Positions 1-5,724 of a stretch of DNA of 6,891 bases are shown in pieces. The DNA is taken from contig JBDUBI010000205.1 in the NCBI GenBank assembly GCA_040004225.1, forward strand, positions 1-6,891, in the 5' to 3' direction. How positions within the stretch are numbered: position 1 is the stretch's first letter; every line of letters starts with the position of its first letter. This stretch comes from JALYUA01 sp040004225. GTDB lineage: Bacteria > Acidobacteriota > Thermoanaerobaculia > UBA5066 > Gp7-AA6. The notes under the pieces are model-generated. The model was not told the origin of the DNA. It did not search any database and saw only the letters and a program-made list of their open reading frames with translations. Position numbers and translations under genes: made by a program.

Positions 1-1
1 C

Positions 2-169
2 AAATTCGGCCGGCCGGAAGCAGCGGGAGTAGAAATCGTCCTGAGAGGATTGATTCTGGCGAATCCCGGAGACGAGGCGCGTCTCAAGCGCGGCATCATC
101 TTTTTCGACGACCTCTATCAATCGTTCCAAACAGAGGGTCGTCCGGTTTCGAAGGAGGCAGTCCCTTGA
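2..169 (+). CDS. ChrB-like chromate resistance protein, C-terminal fragment
   Basis: Only the last 55 codons are present; the gene begins left of the window. The frame reads K-F-G-R-P-E-A-A-G-V at its start, continues through a hydrophobic stretch (IVLRGLILANPGDEARL) and ends with GIIFFDDLYQSF plus a short tail, stopping at TGA 167-169. This matches, from memory, the end of the Chrome_Resist domain of ChrB-type proteins: 'A-A-G' about 30 residues before the end, then '(D/E)-x-x-x-L-x-x-G-(M/I)-x-x-x-D-x-L-Y'. ChrB proteins act in the cytoplasm, and in studied cases they sense chromate and control or support chrA. The same-strand chrA homologue 229 bases downstream supports the call. The missing N-terminus prevents telling a true two-domain ChrB from a stand-alone Chrome_Resist protein. 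No unusual composition is seen. Confidence 0.7.
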   Translation, partial: KFGRPEAAGVEIVLRGLILANPGDEARLKRGIIFFDDLYQSFQTEGRPVSKEAVP

Positions 170-397
170 AACGAATCTCGGTCGCCTGTGGCGTTACCGC
201 AGTGCCGAGACCTGGTCTGTCGCCCGCCGCAATGCGGACGAAAACAACGGTTCGATTTACCACTTCGTCGCTGGTCGCCGGCGCCCCTTCCGGGAGGGGA
301 GTCCAGGGCCGCGTCGGCTTCTGGACCAGGGCGGACTCCGTGATCCAGTTCGACGACCCGACGATCCAGCCTCGTTGATCGGGAAGGGCACCCGAGG
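170..397 (+). other. Intergenic leader between chrB-like gene and chrA
   Basis: These 228 bases separate the chrB-like stop from the chrA ATG. A TTG at 166, overlapping the chrB-like stop as TTGA, has a good Shine-Dalgarno-like GGAGG (154-158) seven bases upstream and opens a 70-codon frame to 378. That product is rich in Thr, Arg, Pro and Ser, has no recognisable motif, and looks like chance in GC-rich DNA. No convincing promoter or terminator is visible. The SD for chrA is most likely GGGAAGGG at 381-388. Confidence 0.35.
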
Positions 398-1729
398 ATG
401 AAAGGGAATCAGCTCGGGCGGCACAGGGTCGTCGGATTCTCAGAGGCCCTGCGCTACTGGATCAGACTCGGGTTCATCAGCTTCGGCGGACCCGCAGGCC
501 AGATCGCAATCATGCAGCGCGATCTCGTCGATCGGAAAAAATGGATTTCACAGGAGCGCTTTCTCCATGCGCTGAGTTATTGCATGCTCCTCCCCGGGCC
601 GGAGGCCCAGCAGCTCGCCATCTACATCGGCTGGCTTCTGCACGGCACGTGGGGAGGTGTCGTCGCCGGCGCCTTCTTCGTGATTCCGTCCATTTTCATT
701 CTCTGGGGCCTCTCCGCGGTTTACGCGGCGTACGGAGGTCTGCCTCTGGTCGCGGGGATCCTCGCGGGATTGAAGCCGGCGGTCGTGGCGCTCGTCCTCG
801 TCGCCCTCGTGAAGATCGGGTCCCGCGCCTTGCGCCCCCGCGGGCTCATCGTGATCGCGGCGGCCGCCTTCGTCGGGATCTTTTTCCTGCACGTCCCTTT
901 TCCCGCGATCGTCATGGGGGCGGCAGCTTTGGGCTTCCTGGCGGGGCGGGTCTGGCCCCGCCGCTTTGCTCCCCACGCGGAGAATTCGAACTGTCAGGAG
1001 GAGTCCGATCCGGCCGCGGAACAGAGCCGGGAGCGCATCGAGGGAAGGCGCGGGTCCTGGCGGCGCTTCATCCGAATTGCGCTCGTCGGAGTGTTGCTCT
1101 GGGCGGGACCGTTTGTCGGGCTTGGACTCTGGCGCGGCTGGTCGAGCCTGCATGTGGAGCAGTACCGCTTCTTCACTCAGGCCGCCTTCGTGACTTTTGG
1201 AGGGGCGTACGCCGTCCTCGCGTATGTCACGCAGGCCGCCGTCCAGTCGTACCACTGGATCACGCAGCCCCAGGCGATCGACGGTCTGGGTCTCGCCGAG
1301 ACGACTCCCGGCCCGCTTATCATGGTGCTTCAGTTCATCGGCTTCATGTCGGGGTGGAACCGGCCGGAAGGCATGAGCCGTCTCGCGAGCGCGTCCCTCG
1401 CCGCGCTCGCCACCACGTACGTGACCTTCCTCCCATGCTTCTTCTACATTTTCCTGGGGGCGCCCTATGTCGAGGGCCTCCGGAGGAACCGCGCGCTGAC
1501 CTCGGCGCTTTCCGGCATCACGGCAGCGGTCGTCGGCGTCATCTTGAACCTCGCCGTGGTGTTCGCGATTGCGGTTCTCCTTCCCGGCGGATGGGGTCAT
1601 CCGCCGAACTGGTTTGCCCTCGGATTGACGGTGGCCGCCTTCGTGGCTCTTTCCCGTTTCGCGGTGGATGCGATCTGGGTGGTTCTCGCCGGCGGCGCTC
1701 TCGGCCTGGTGGAGGCTGTGCTGAAATAG
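398..1729 (+). CDS. chrA: Chromate transporter ChrA (long-chain CHR family)
   Basis: A 443-residue inner-membrane protein of the CHR superfamily, which exports chromate using the proton motive force. It has the usual long-chain design of two homologous CHR halves. The N-terminal half carries GFISFGGPAGQIA (about residues 26-38), then RKKWIS and the conserved LLPGPEAQQLA (about residues 64-74) with a long hydrophobic run behind it. The C-terminal half repeats this as FVTFGGAYAVLAYV, then WIT and LAETTPGPLI, again followed by membrane segments. A hydrophilic Glu/Arg-rich linker at about residues 190-224 separates the halves. I see roughly ten membrane-spanning stretches. Length (about 400-450 in the family) and both signature loops are intact. 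The ATG at 398 is preceded by GGGAAGGG (381-388) and sits just before the conserved 'F-x-E-A-L-R-Y-W' start. The stop is TAG. The chrB-like gene upstream supports a chromate role, though some CHR homologues carry sulfate or other oxyanions. Confidence 0.95.
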   Translation: MKGNQLGRHRVVGFSEALRYWIRLGFISFGGPAGQIAIMQRDLVDRKKWISQERFLHALSYCMLLPGPEAQQLAIYIGWLLHGTWGGVVAGAFFVIPSIFILWGLSAVYAAYGGLPLVAGILAGLKPAVVALVLVALVKIGSRALRPRGLIVIAAAAFVGIFFLHVPFPAIVMGAAALGFLAGRVWPRRFAPHAENSNCQEESDPAAEQSRERIEGRRGSWRRFIRIALVGVLLWAGPFVGLGLWRGWSSLHVEQYRFFTQAAFVTFGGAYAVLAYVTQAAVQSYHWITQPQAIDGLGLAETTPGPLIMVLQFIGFMSGWNRPEGMSRLASASLAALATTYVTFLPCFFYIFLGAPYVEGLRRNRALTSALSGITAAVVGVILNLAVVFAIAVLLPGGWGHPPNWFALGLTVAAFVALSRFAVDAIWVVLAGGALGLVEAVLK

Positions 1730-1816
1730 GCCGCGTTACGCCATCACGGTGGGAACGTCCAGCGGGCTTTCAGGACGATCTGGTCCGCCCCGGCCTCCGG
1801 CATCGAGGACGAACGG

Positions 1817-1841
1817 CTTTCGGGATCACGAGTGCCGAAAG
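1817..1841. terminator. Possible hairpin between convergent chrA and flavoprotein gene
   Basis: CTTTCGG at 1817-1823 and CCGAAAG at 1835-1841 form a perfect 7-bp inverted repeat with an 11-base loop, in the gap where chrA and the minus-strand flavoprotein gene converge. A stem here could end transcripts from either side. No T-run follows on either strand, so an intrinsic terminator is not established. Confidence 0.25.
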
Positions 1842-1871
1842 ATCAGGATGCATTCGAATCGCCGCGATCCG

Positions 1872-1883
1872 TTTCGCGCGAAA
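1872..1883. repeat. 12-bp perfect palindrome just after the flavoprotein gene
   Basis: TTTCGCGCGAAA is a perfect palindrome with no loop, lying 4 bases beyond the stop of the minus-strand flavoprotein gene. It could be part of a terminator stem or a protein-binding site, or it may be chance. Confidence 0.35.
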
Positions 1884-1887
1884 AGGC

Positions 1888-2343
1888 TCATGGCGACTCA
1901 AACCGTCCACGAGTCTTCGTCAGCCGGATTCGGTAGACGACGATCGAGATCCCCTCGGAGTCTGGACCACGGGCACCCGCCGTCCGAACGGGGTACGAGG
2001 GATGGTTCGAGCGCACCGCGGGACCCCGCACGAGGCCCTTCATGAGCAGCTCCATGGCGTCGAGCCCGTCGTCTCCGGTCAACTCCTCGTAGCGGCCCCA
2101 GGAAATGACGCTCCGCCAGTCATTGATGCCCTTCACGCGGTCCACTTCGAAGCAGACTTCCGGATTGCGCCGCATCGTGCGGATCTTTCGACCTTCCGTG
2201 CTGTGGCCGTACACGCAACCCCCACGAAAGACGTATAAGACGGGCACGACGTACGTCATGCCTCCCGCGTGACAGCCGATTCGCCCGATGCTCTCCGACT
2301 GAAGGAACGCTTCCCCCTCGAGATCGGTCATCTCACCCAGCAT
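1888..2343 (-). CDS. Pyridoxamine 5'-phosphate oxidase-like (NimA-type) flavoprotein
   Basis: A 151-residue protein resembling the small split-barrel flavoproteins of the Pyridox_oxase_2/NimA-like group, which bind FMN (some members F420 or heme). Members are often annotated as pyridoxamine-phosphate-oxidase-related and seldom have a tested substrate. Visible family features, in order, are MLGEMTD at the N-terminus, IGRIGCH (19-25), TYVVPVLYV (30-38), YGHSTEGRKI (45-54), NPEVCFEVD (60-68) and WRSVISWGRYEEL (76-88). The C-terminal strand IVVYRIRLT lies near the end, as expected. Length is normal and the frame is unbroken. The start is well supported by GGAGG (plus-strand cctcc 2349-2353) five bases before the ATG. 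It is divergent from usp1, so the two may share control. True PdxH activity is unlikely at this length. A role in redox or nitro-compound stress is only inferred. Confidence 0.88.
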   Translation of the reverse strand: MLGEMTDLEGEAFLQSESIGRIGCHAGGMTYVVPVLYVFRGGCVYGHSTEGRKIRTMRRNPEVCFEVDRVKGINDWRSVISWGRYEELTGDDGLDAMELLMKGLVRGPAVRSNHPSYPVRTAGARGPDSEGISIVVYRIRLTKTRGRFESP

Positions 2344-2451
2344 GCCAGCCTCCGTTCCCTTCTCGCGTCCCTCACCCGGCGCTAGACGCGACGGATGGTT
2401 TGGACACAGACCAGATCACGCGATCTTTCCTCACCGGCGTCTGCGCCAAAC

Positions 2452-2465
2452 GATGCATTTGCATC
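2452..2465. promoter_or_regulatory. Candidate operator dyad between divergent flavoprotein gene and usp1
   Basis: GATGCA-TT-TGCATC is a perfect 6+2+6 inverted repeat in the 172-base gap between the two divergent genes, 50 bases before the usp1 ATG. Its position fits a repressor or activator site for usp1. No known regulator is assigned. Neither strand has a clear -35/-10 pair that I would defend. Confidence 0.35.
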
Positions 2466-2494
2466 ATGAAGGGATTCCCCGCCGGGGAGAAGCT

Positions 2495-2510
2495 GGAGGA
2501 GGAAAAGAGG
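2495..2510 (+). promoter_or_regulatory. Ribosome binding site deciding the usp1 start
   Basis: The purine-rich run GGAGGAGGAAAAGAGG ends five bases before ATG 2516. This places translation start there rather than at in-frame upstream codons, which encode a low-complexity stretch not found in Usp proteins. Confidence 0.65.
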
Positions 2511-2515
2511 CCCAT

Positions 2516-3016
2516 ATGAACCGATTTCAGAAGATCCTGATGGCGACCGATTTCTCCGACGCCTCGGCGCCTGCCTGGAGAAGAGCGGTCGAAATGGCGG
2601 CGGAAAACCGCGCCGAGCTCATCGTGGCGCATGCCTTCTCAGCGCCGCATTACCTGGAGGCCGGGCCGATGGCGCCGGGTCTCTACGAAGAGTGCGACAA
2701 ACATCTCCGCGCGGAAGTCAGCAAAAAGCTTCAGCTCCTGATCAACGACGCCGCCAGATCCGGGGTCGCCGCGCACCCGCTCGTCCTCGTCGGGAATCCC
2801 GAAGAGGCGATCGTGCAGGCTGCCATCGAAAACCATGTGGACCTGCTCATCATGGGGACGCATGGCCGCCAGGGCGTCTCGCGGTTCTTTCTGGGAAGCG
2901 TCGCGTCCCGGGTCATCGCCACCGCTCCCTGCCCCGTGTTGACGGAACGCGCCGACCACGCCGCTCGGGACCGTCGGCCGGTCGAAGACAGAGTGATGGC
3001 GGGCGCGATCGCCTGA
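2516..3016 (+). CDS. Universal stress protein, UspA family (Usp1)
   Basis: A 166-residue single-domain Usp, a cytoplasmic alpha/beta protein that normally dimerises and in this subclass binds ATP. The first strand and nucleotide-contacting Asp are at KILMATDFS (6-14, D12). The diagnostic nucleotide loop G-2x-G-9x-G-S is complete: G114-T-H-G117 followed nine residues later by G127-S128, then VASRVI and the C-terminal strand PCPVL. The tail after about residue 143 (Asp/Arg-rich, about 20 residues) is not conserved. The frame is open upstream to 2342, but the RBS and family N-termini favour ATG 2516. It is divergent from the flavoprotein gene and convergent with the kinase operon, so it is probably transcribed alone. 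It aligns without gaps to Usp2 over residues 1-143 with about 75 identities by hand count, indicating local duplication. The physiological trigger is unknown. Confidence 0.93.
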   Translation: MNRFQKILMATDFSDASAPAWRRAVEMAAENRAELIVAHAFSAPHYLEAGPMAPGLYEECDKHLRAEVSKKLQLLINDAARSGVAAHPLVLVGNPEEAIVQAAIENHVDLLIMGTHGRQGVSRFFLGSVASRVIATAPCPVLTERADHAARDRRPVEDRVMAGAIA

Positions 3017-3270
3017 TCGAGGCGGGGAAGGTTGACGAAGCCGGAGAAGAATCGATTCAATTTGTTTCGTGCTTCGCAGAGTGGGCGGTGAAGGAAAAGG
3101 GACGATGCGCAAGCGATCGACCATAGCTTCCAAAAAGGGAGGTGTACACGAGCGCCGGGCTTTTTGCGGGGTGCGGAAACGAGCGCTTTCCCTCCATGAC
3201 TGTCTCGTAACCTCGGTTGATCTCGCCGTAATGGACGATCGAGGCAAACCTTGTCAACGGATCGCGTCGG
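3017..3270. other. Convergent intergenic region, no gene recognised
   Basis: These 254 bases lie between the converging usp1 and kinase-Usp genes. Short open frames exist on both strands but lack motifs and good start signals. Structures present are a 5-bp stem with a 5-base loop across the usp1 stop (3010-3024), an 8-bp palindrome GTGTACAC (3142-3149), and GGAAA/TTTCC arms around a 7-base loop (3175-3191). None has a T-tract, so no terminator can be called with confidence. Confidence 0.4.
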
Positions 3271-3897
3271 TCAGGGATCCGACCCCGACGGTATTCCGGC
3301 GCTCGACCTGATCCGCTCGGGCGCCTTGACCACGGTCGTCGTGCACTCCGCGCGCGCGACAACCTCGGACGACACGCTGCCGAGATACCGGCGCAGTGTC
3401 GAGCTCCCCCGGGACCCGATCACGATCTGATCGACCTGATTCGAGCACGCAAACTCGACGATGGCCGATGCGGGGTCGGGCGCTTCCAAGACGTGGTAGG
3501 TAATCCGATCGGGGGCGATCTCGAGCGCCCGGGCCCAGTGTTTCAGTTCCACCAGACGCTTTACGTGCACGCTCCGCCCCTGCTCGTCGAGTGTGGCGTC
3601 CATCGCGATCCGCGAGGTCTTCAGGACCGTGACGCACGCCAGGCGGCCCCCGGGCTCGGTCTGGAGCACGCGTCGCACGGTGGTCCTGAGCGCGTCCACG
3701 AGAGCGTCCGATGCCGTCAGGTCGAGTGCCGCGAGGACGATCGGGGCGCGCGCAAGTTGCGAGGAGGCCGACTGCCCCGGATCGGGTGAAGAGCCGAGCG
3801 CGCGAAGCCATCGACGCGCGACCGCAGGAACGCCGTCCCGCCGCGCCCGCTCCGCTCGCGCCGTCAACGCGACTTGTTCGGGGTATTGCAGCTGCAA
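3271..3897 (-). CDS. Usp domain of a kinase-Usp fusion, downstream of in-frame amber codon
   Basis: This is the C-terminal half of what reads as one kinase-universal stress protein fusion. The frame is the same as the kinase frame and is separated from it only by the TAG at 3925-3927. Right after the stop come R-Y-A-T-A-A-Q-L-A, the conserved end of a Hanks kinase fold (subdomain XI). Then follow a linker (PEQVALTARAERARRDG) typical of bifunctional kinase/Usp proteins and a Usp domain: PIVLAALDLTASDAL as first strand, VDQIVIGSRGSSTLRRYLGS as nucleotide loop, CTTTVVKAPE as last strand. The loop has eight rather than nine residues between the second G and G-S. The coordinates begin at the first possible start after the amber codon, a TTG at 3897 with no Shine-Dalgarno and lying inside the conserved motif, so independent translation is doubtful. 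Homology extends to 3924. It may be untranslated, read through, or the result of a sequence error. Confidence 0.7.
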   Translation of the reverse strand: MQLQYPEQVALTARAERARRDGVPAVARRWLRALGSSPDPGQSASSQLARAPIVLAALDLTASDALVDALRTTVRRVLQTEPGGRLACVTVLKTSRIAMDATLDEQGRSVHVKRLVELKHWARALEIAPDRITYHVLEAPDPASAIVEFACSNQVDQIVIGSRGSSTLRRYLGSVSSEVVARAECTTTVVKAPERIRSSAGIPSGSDP

Positions 3898-3924
3898 AGC
3901 GAGTTGCGCCGCCGTGGCGTAGCG

Positions 3925-3927
3925 CTA
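3925..3927 (-). other. In-frame amber codon splitting the kinase-Usp gene
   Basis: TAG occupies codon 262 of the kinase frame, between D-P-G and R-Y-A-T-A-A. Family members have an ordinary, poorly conserved residue here (D-P-x-x-R-Y). One base change from CAG or GAG would create it. The frame is preserved on both sides, so the only lesion is this codon. It sits in a 10-bp palindrome GTAGCGCTAC (3919-3928), perhaps by chance. chrA ends on TAG at its family-typical end, so TAG works as a stop in this genome. Confidence 0.9.
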
Positions 3928-4710
3928 CCCGGGATCGACCTCCAGGCATCGCAGGATGATCTCCTGCAGCCAGGCGGGACACTGCGGATTTAAAGCGCGC
4001 GGCGGAAGAGGGTCGCGGTAAAGACGGCGGCGCAGCCCGGGGACGCTCGCGGGGTTCCCGAAGGGACGTTCCCCCGTCGCCAGGAAATAGAGCAGCACTC
4101 CGAGCGCGAACTGATCGCTGCGCGGCTCGTTTCGTATTTGAAGCACTTGCTCGGGCGAGATGTAAGGCCCCGTGCCGAGCGGCAGCCGGAACTCCTCCGC
4201 GAGCAGGTCAGGAAGGCCGTCGTGCCGCGAGAGCCCGTAGTCGATCAGAACCGCGTCGCCGCTTTCCCGGAACATGACGTTGCTCGGCTTCAAGTCCAGG
4301 TGAATCACATGCTGGCCATGGATGTCGTGCAGCGCGGCCGCGATCCCCGCTCCGATCGAAGCAATTTCCCCGACGGGCAAGGGCGCGTCGGAGATCCTTG
4401 CCCGGAGGGAATCCCCGGCGATCCGCTCCATGACGAGATAGGGCTGGACCGAGAAATCTCCCGAGGCCACGAAGCGGGGCACGTGAACTCCCGAGAGCGC
4501 CGGCAGGATCATCTGCTCGACCTCGAAGCCGACGATCGCGGCGGGGTCGTCGCCTTCCGCGAGCGAGGGGATTTTCATGATCAGGGGCGCGCCGGAGTCC
4601 GATCCGCTCACGCGCCACAGGATCGACATGCTCCCGCGATGGACCTGCTCCTCGAGACGGAACCCGTCGATCACCGTGCCCGGGCGAAAGCCCGCGAACA
4701 GGTCGGTCAT
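3925..4710 (-). CDS. Hanks-type Ser/Thr protein kinase domain (N-terminal part of kinase-Usp fusion)
   Basis: A 261-residue cytoplasmic protein kinase domain with no membrane segment, which would phosphorylate Ser/Thr on partner proteins. Motifs in order are: a glycine-poor nucleotide loop (VHRGSMSILWRV, 23-34), ATP lysine K46 in LIMKIP, a helix-C glutamate at E63 or E65, catalytic loop H137-L-D139 with K141 and N144, metal-binding D157-Y-G (DFG variant), S185-P-E (APE variant), SDQFALG with D199, and GERPFG. The Arg of HRD is Leu, so it is a non-RD kinase. All essential catalytic residues are present. The frame ends at TAG before the conserved subdomain XI Arg, and the missing end plus a Usp domain follow in frame. 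As translated it would lack the last helix of the fold and might be unstable. The ATG directly abuts the upstream phosphoesterase stop (TGAATG), indicating translational coupling in one operon. Confidence 0.9.
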   Translation of the reverse strand: MTDLFAGFRPGTVIDGFRLEEQVHRGSMSILWRVSGSDSGAPLIMKIPSLAEGDDPAAIVGFEVEQMILPALSGVHVPRFVASGDFSVQPYLVMERIAGDSLRARISDAPLPVGEIASIGAGIAAALHDIHGQHVIHLDLKPSNVMFRESGDAVLIDYGLSRHDGLPDLLAEEFRLPLGTGPYISPEQVLQIRNEPRSDQFALGVLLYFLATGERPFGNPASVPGLRRRLYRDPLPPRALNPQCPAWLQEIILRCLEVDPG

Positions 4711-5454
4711 TCAGATTCCCATCTCCAGTCGAAGGGCCAGAGCTTCGGGAAGCCCTGCCTCGCGAACCTTTCGGGCCGTTTCCTCCGCGTCGTAGGGGAC
4801 CCGGTGATACGTCAGTAACCCGCGGGCGTCGTCCAAGAGCGCGTAGCAGGCAGCCGGATTTCCGTCGCGAGGCTGGCCGACGGAACCCGGCAGCGACAGC
4901 CAGCGCCGTGTCGCAGCGAGGGGAATGGGAACACCGGGGACCGGCTGGAAATCGAGCGTTCCGCCGGCATCCGTCCGGTGGTAAAGCATCGGCTGGTGGA
5001 CATGGCCGAAAAAAGTCTGGCGGCATCCCGTCGCCCGGAGGCTCCGATCCGCCTCGCTGGTTCCGGAGACGTACTCCCAACCTCCCGGCGCCCAGGCGTT
5101 TGCATGGGCGTAAAGGCGGCCGTCTTCCTCCACGACCAGCGGGAGTCTGGTAAGGAACTCGCGTTGGGCGTGGCCGAGTCGCGCCCGAGTCCACTCGATG
5201 ACGGTCTGTGCGTCGGCGTTCATCTGCCGTCCGAGCTCGCCCCCGACCGCGGCGTCGTGATTTCCCAGGACGGCGATCGCCCCCCGATCGACGAGAGCCA
5301 TCATGGTGTCGAGAACACGCTCTGGATCGGCGCCGTACCCGACGTGGTCGCCGAGAAACACGTGTCGCTCGGCGCCGCGGCGCTCTGCGTGTGCGAGGCA
5401 CGCCGTCAGAGCCTCGAAGTTCGCGTGAACGTCGGCAAAGAGAGCGATTCGCAT
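4711..5454 (-). CDS. Calcineurin-like metallophosphoesterase
   Basis: A 247-residue cytoplasmic metallophosphoesterase (Metallophos_2/YfcE-like), predicted to use two metal ions to hydrolyse a phosphate ester. The metal-ligand motifs are complete and in order: D8-V-H10 with N12, G35-D36 in FLGDHVGYGADP, G64-N-H-D67, Y-A-H117, and G150-H-V-H153. The late signature P-G-S-V-G-Q-P-R-D-G follows, with a C-terminal tail. The GDH.GYG..P form resembles enzymes annotated as diadenosine tetraphosphatase-like or protein-phosphatase-like. The true substrate (nucleotide, phosphodiester or phosphoprotein) cannot be told from sequence. ATG 5454 is chosen because AGAGG lies four bases upstream and the protein then begins directly with the first strand (MRIALFADVH). 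An ATG four codons earlier at 5466 has no SD. It is the first gene of the operon with the kinase, so a kinase/phosphatase pairing is an attractive inference. Confidence 0.92.
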   Translation of the reverse strand: MRIALFADVHANFEALTACLAHAERRGAERHVFLGDHVGYGADPERVLDTMMALVDRGAIAVLGNHDAAVGGELGRQMNADAQTVIEWTRARLGHAQREFLTRLPLVVEEDGRLYAHANAWAPGGWEYVSGTSEADRSLRATGCRQTFFGHVHQPMLYHRTDAGGTLDFQPVPGVPIPLAATRRWLSLPGSVGQPRDGNPAACYALLDDARGLLTYHRVPYDAEETARKVREAGLPEALALRLEMGI

Positions 5455-5518
5455 GCTGCCTCTCATAGGAGGGGCGGGGAAACCGGGTCCCTCGGCTGCC
5501 GCCAGGATTGACGATACG

Positions 5519-5530
5519 AGAAGCGCTTCT
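5519..5530. promoter_or_regulatory. Candidate operator: 12-bp perfect palindrome
   Basis: AGAAGCGCTTCT is a perfect palindrome 65 bases upstream of the phosphoesterase ATG and about 195 bases upstream of usp2. This position suits control of the minus-strand operon. No regulator is recognised and no second copy is seen in the window. Confidence 0.3.
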
Positions 5531-5711
5531 GCGATGCCACCAAATCCGCAAAGCGCGTCCAGGCGCAGAGGAGTCGGCGGTCTCCGGTGGGCGGCCCTTT
5601 CGGTGCTGTCAACCCGCAGCATCGGGGGACGCGCTCCCCGGGAAAGCCATCGAAATGATCGAAACGCATCATTCCGGCATGGGGCAGGAGGCCGATGCTG
5701 GAAGACATCCA

Positions 5712-5717
5712 GGGAGG
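5712..5717 (+). promoter_or_regulatory. Ribosome binding site deciding the usp2 start
   Basis: GGGAGG seven bases before ATG 5725 gives the best-spaced start and a protein beginning at the conserved first strand, in gap-free register with Usp1. An in-frame ATG at 5695 with GGAG four bases upstream is the only rival and would add ten residues. Confidence 0.6.
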
Positions 5718-5724
5718 CAAATCC

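Larger units (their letters stand above)
5455..5724. other. Divergent intergenic region between phosphoesterase operon and usp2
   Basis: These 270 bases must hold the promoters of the minus-strand phosphoesterase-kinase operon and of plus-strand usp2. I see a 12-bp palindrome (separate entry), the repeated string ATCGAAA near 5650-5665, and GCATCAT (5666-5672), which also occurs ahead of usp1. No -35/-10 pair stands out. Open frames here have no recognisable content. Confidence 0.4.

Noticed and set aside
166..378. A 70-codon frame with a TTG start and a good GGAGG after the chrB-like gene
   Set aside because: Low-complexity content, no family resemblance and a TTG start. The GGAGG may be coincidental within chrB-like coding sequence. 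Kept only as a note on the spacer.
548..1600. A 350-codon minus-strand open frame antisense to chrA
   Set aside because: The translation is highly charged and motif-free, while the opposite strand is an intact transporter.
541..2238. A 565-codon plus-strand open frame overlapping chrA and the flavoprotein gene
   Set aside because: Its product is Arg/Gly/Pro-rich with no motif and lies over two well-supported genes in other frames; it is a GC-rich shadow.
2441..2465. A sigma-54 promoter using TTGCA near 2459-2463 upstream of usp1
   Set aside because: The required GG about ten bases before the GC is missing (positions 2449-2450 are AA).
2342..2515. N-terminal extension of Usp1 to an ATG at 2342
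   Set aside because: The added 58 residues are low-complexity and absent from Usp proteins. A strong RBS precedes ATG 2516, and the extension overlaps the divergent gene's start.
3057..3362. Small frames on both strands in the usp1/kinase-Usp convergent gap
   Set aside because: No start signals, no motifs and overlap with the Usp domain end; treated as non-coding.
3925..3927. Genome-wide reassignment of TAG to an amino acid
   Set aside because: chrA terminates on TAG (1727-1729) at the length expected for the family, so TAG is used as a real stop here.
4208..5551. A 447-codon minus-strand frame over the phosphoesterase and kinase
   Set aside because: Arg-rich translation with no motifs; the true genes in the neighbouring frames have complete catalytic signatures.
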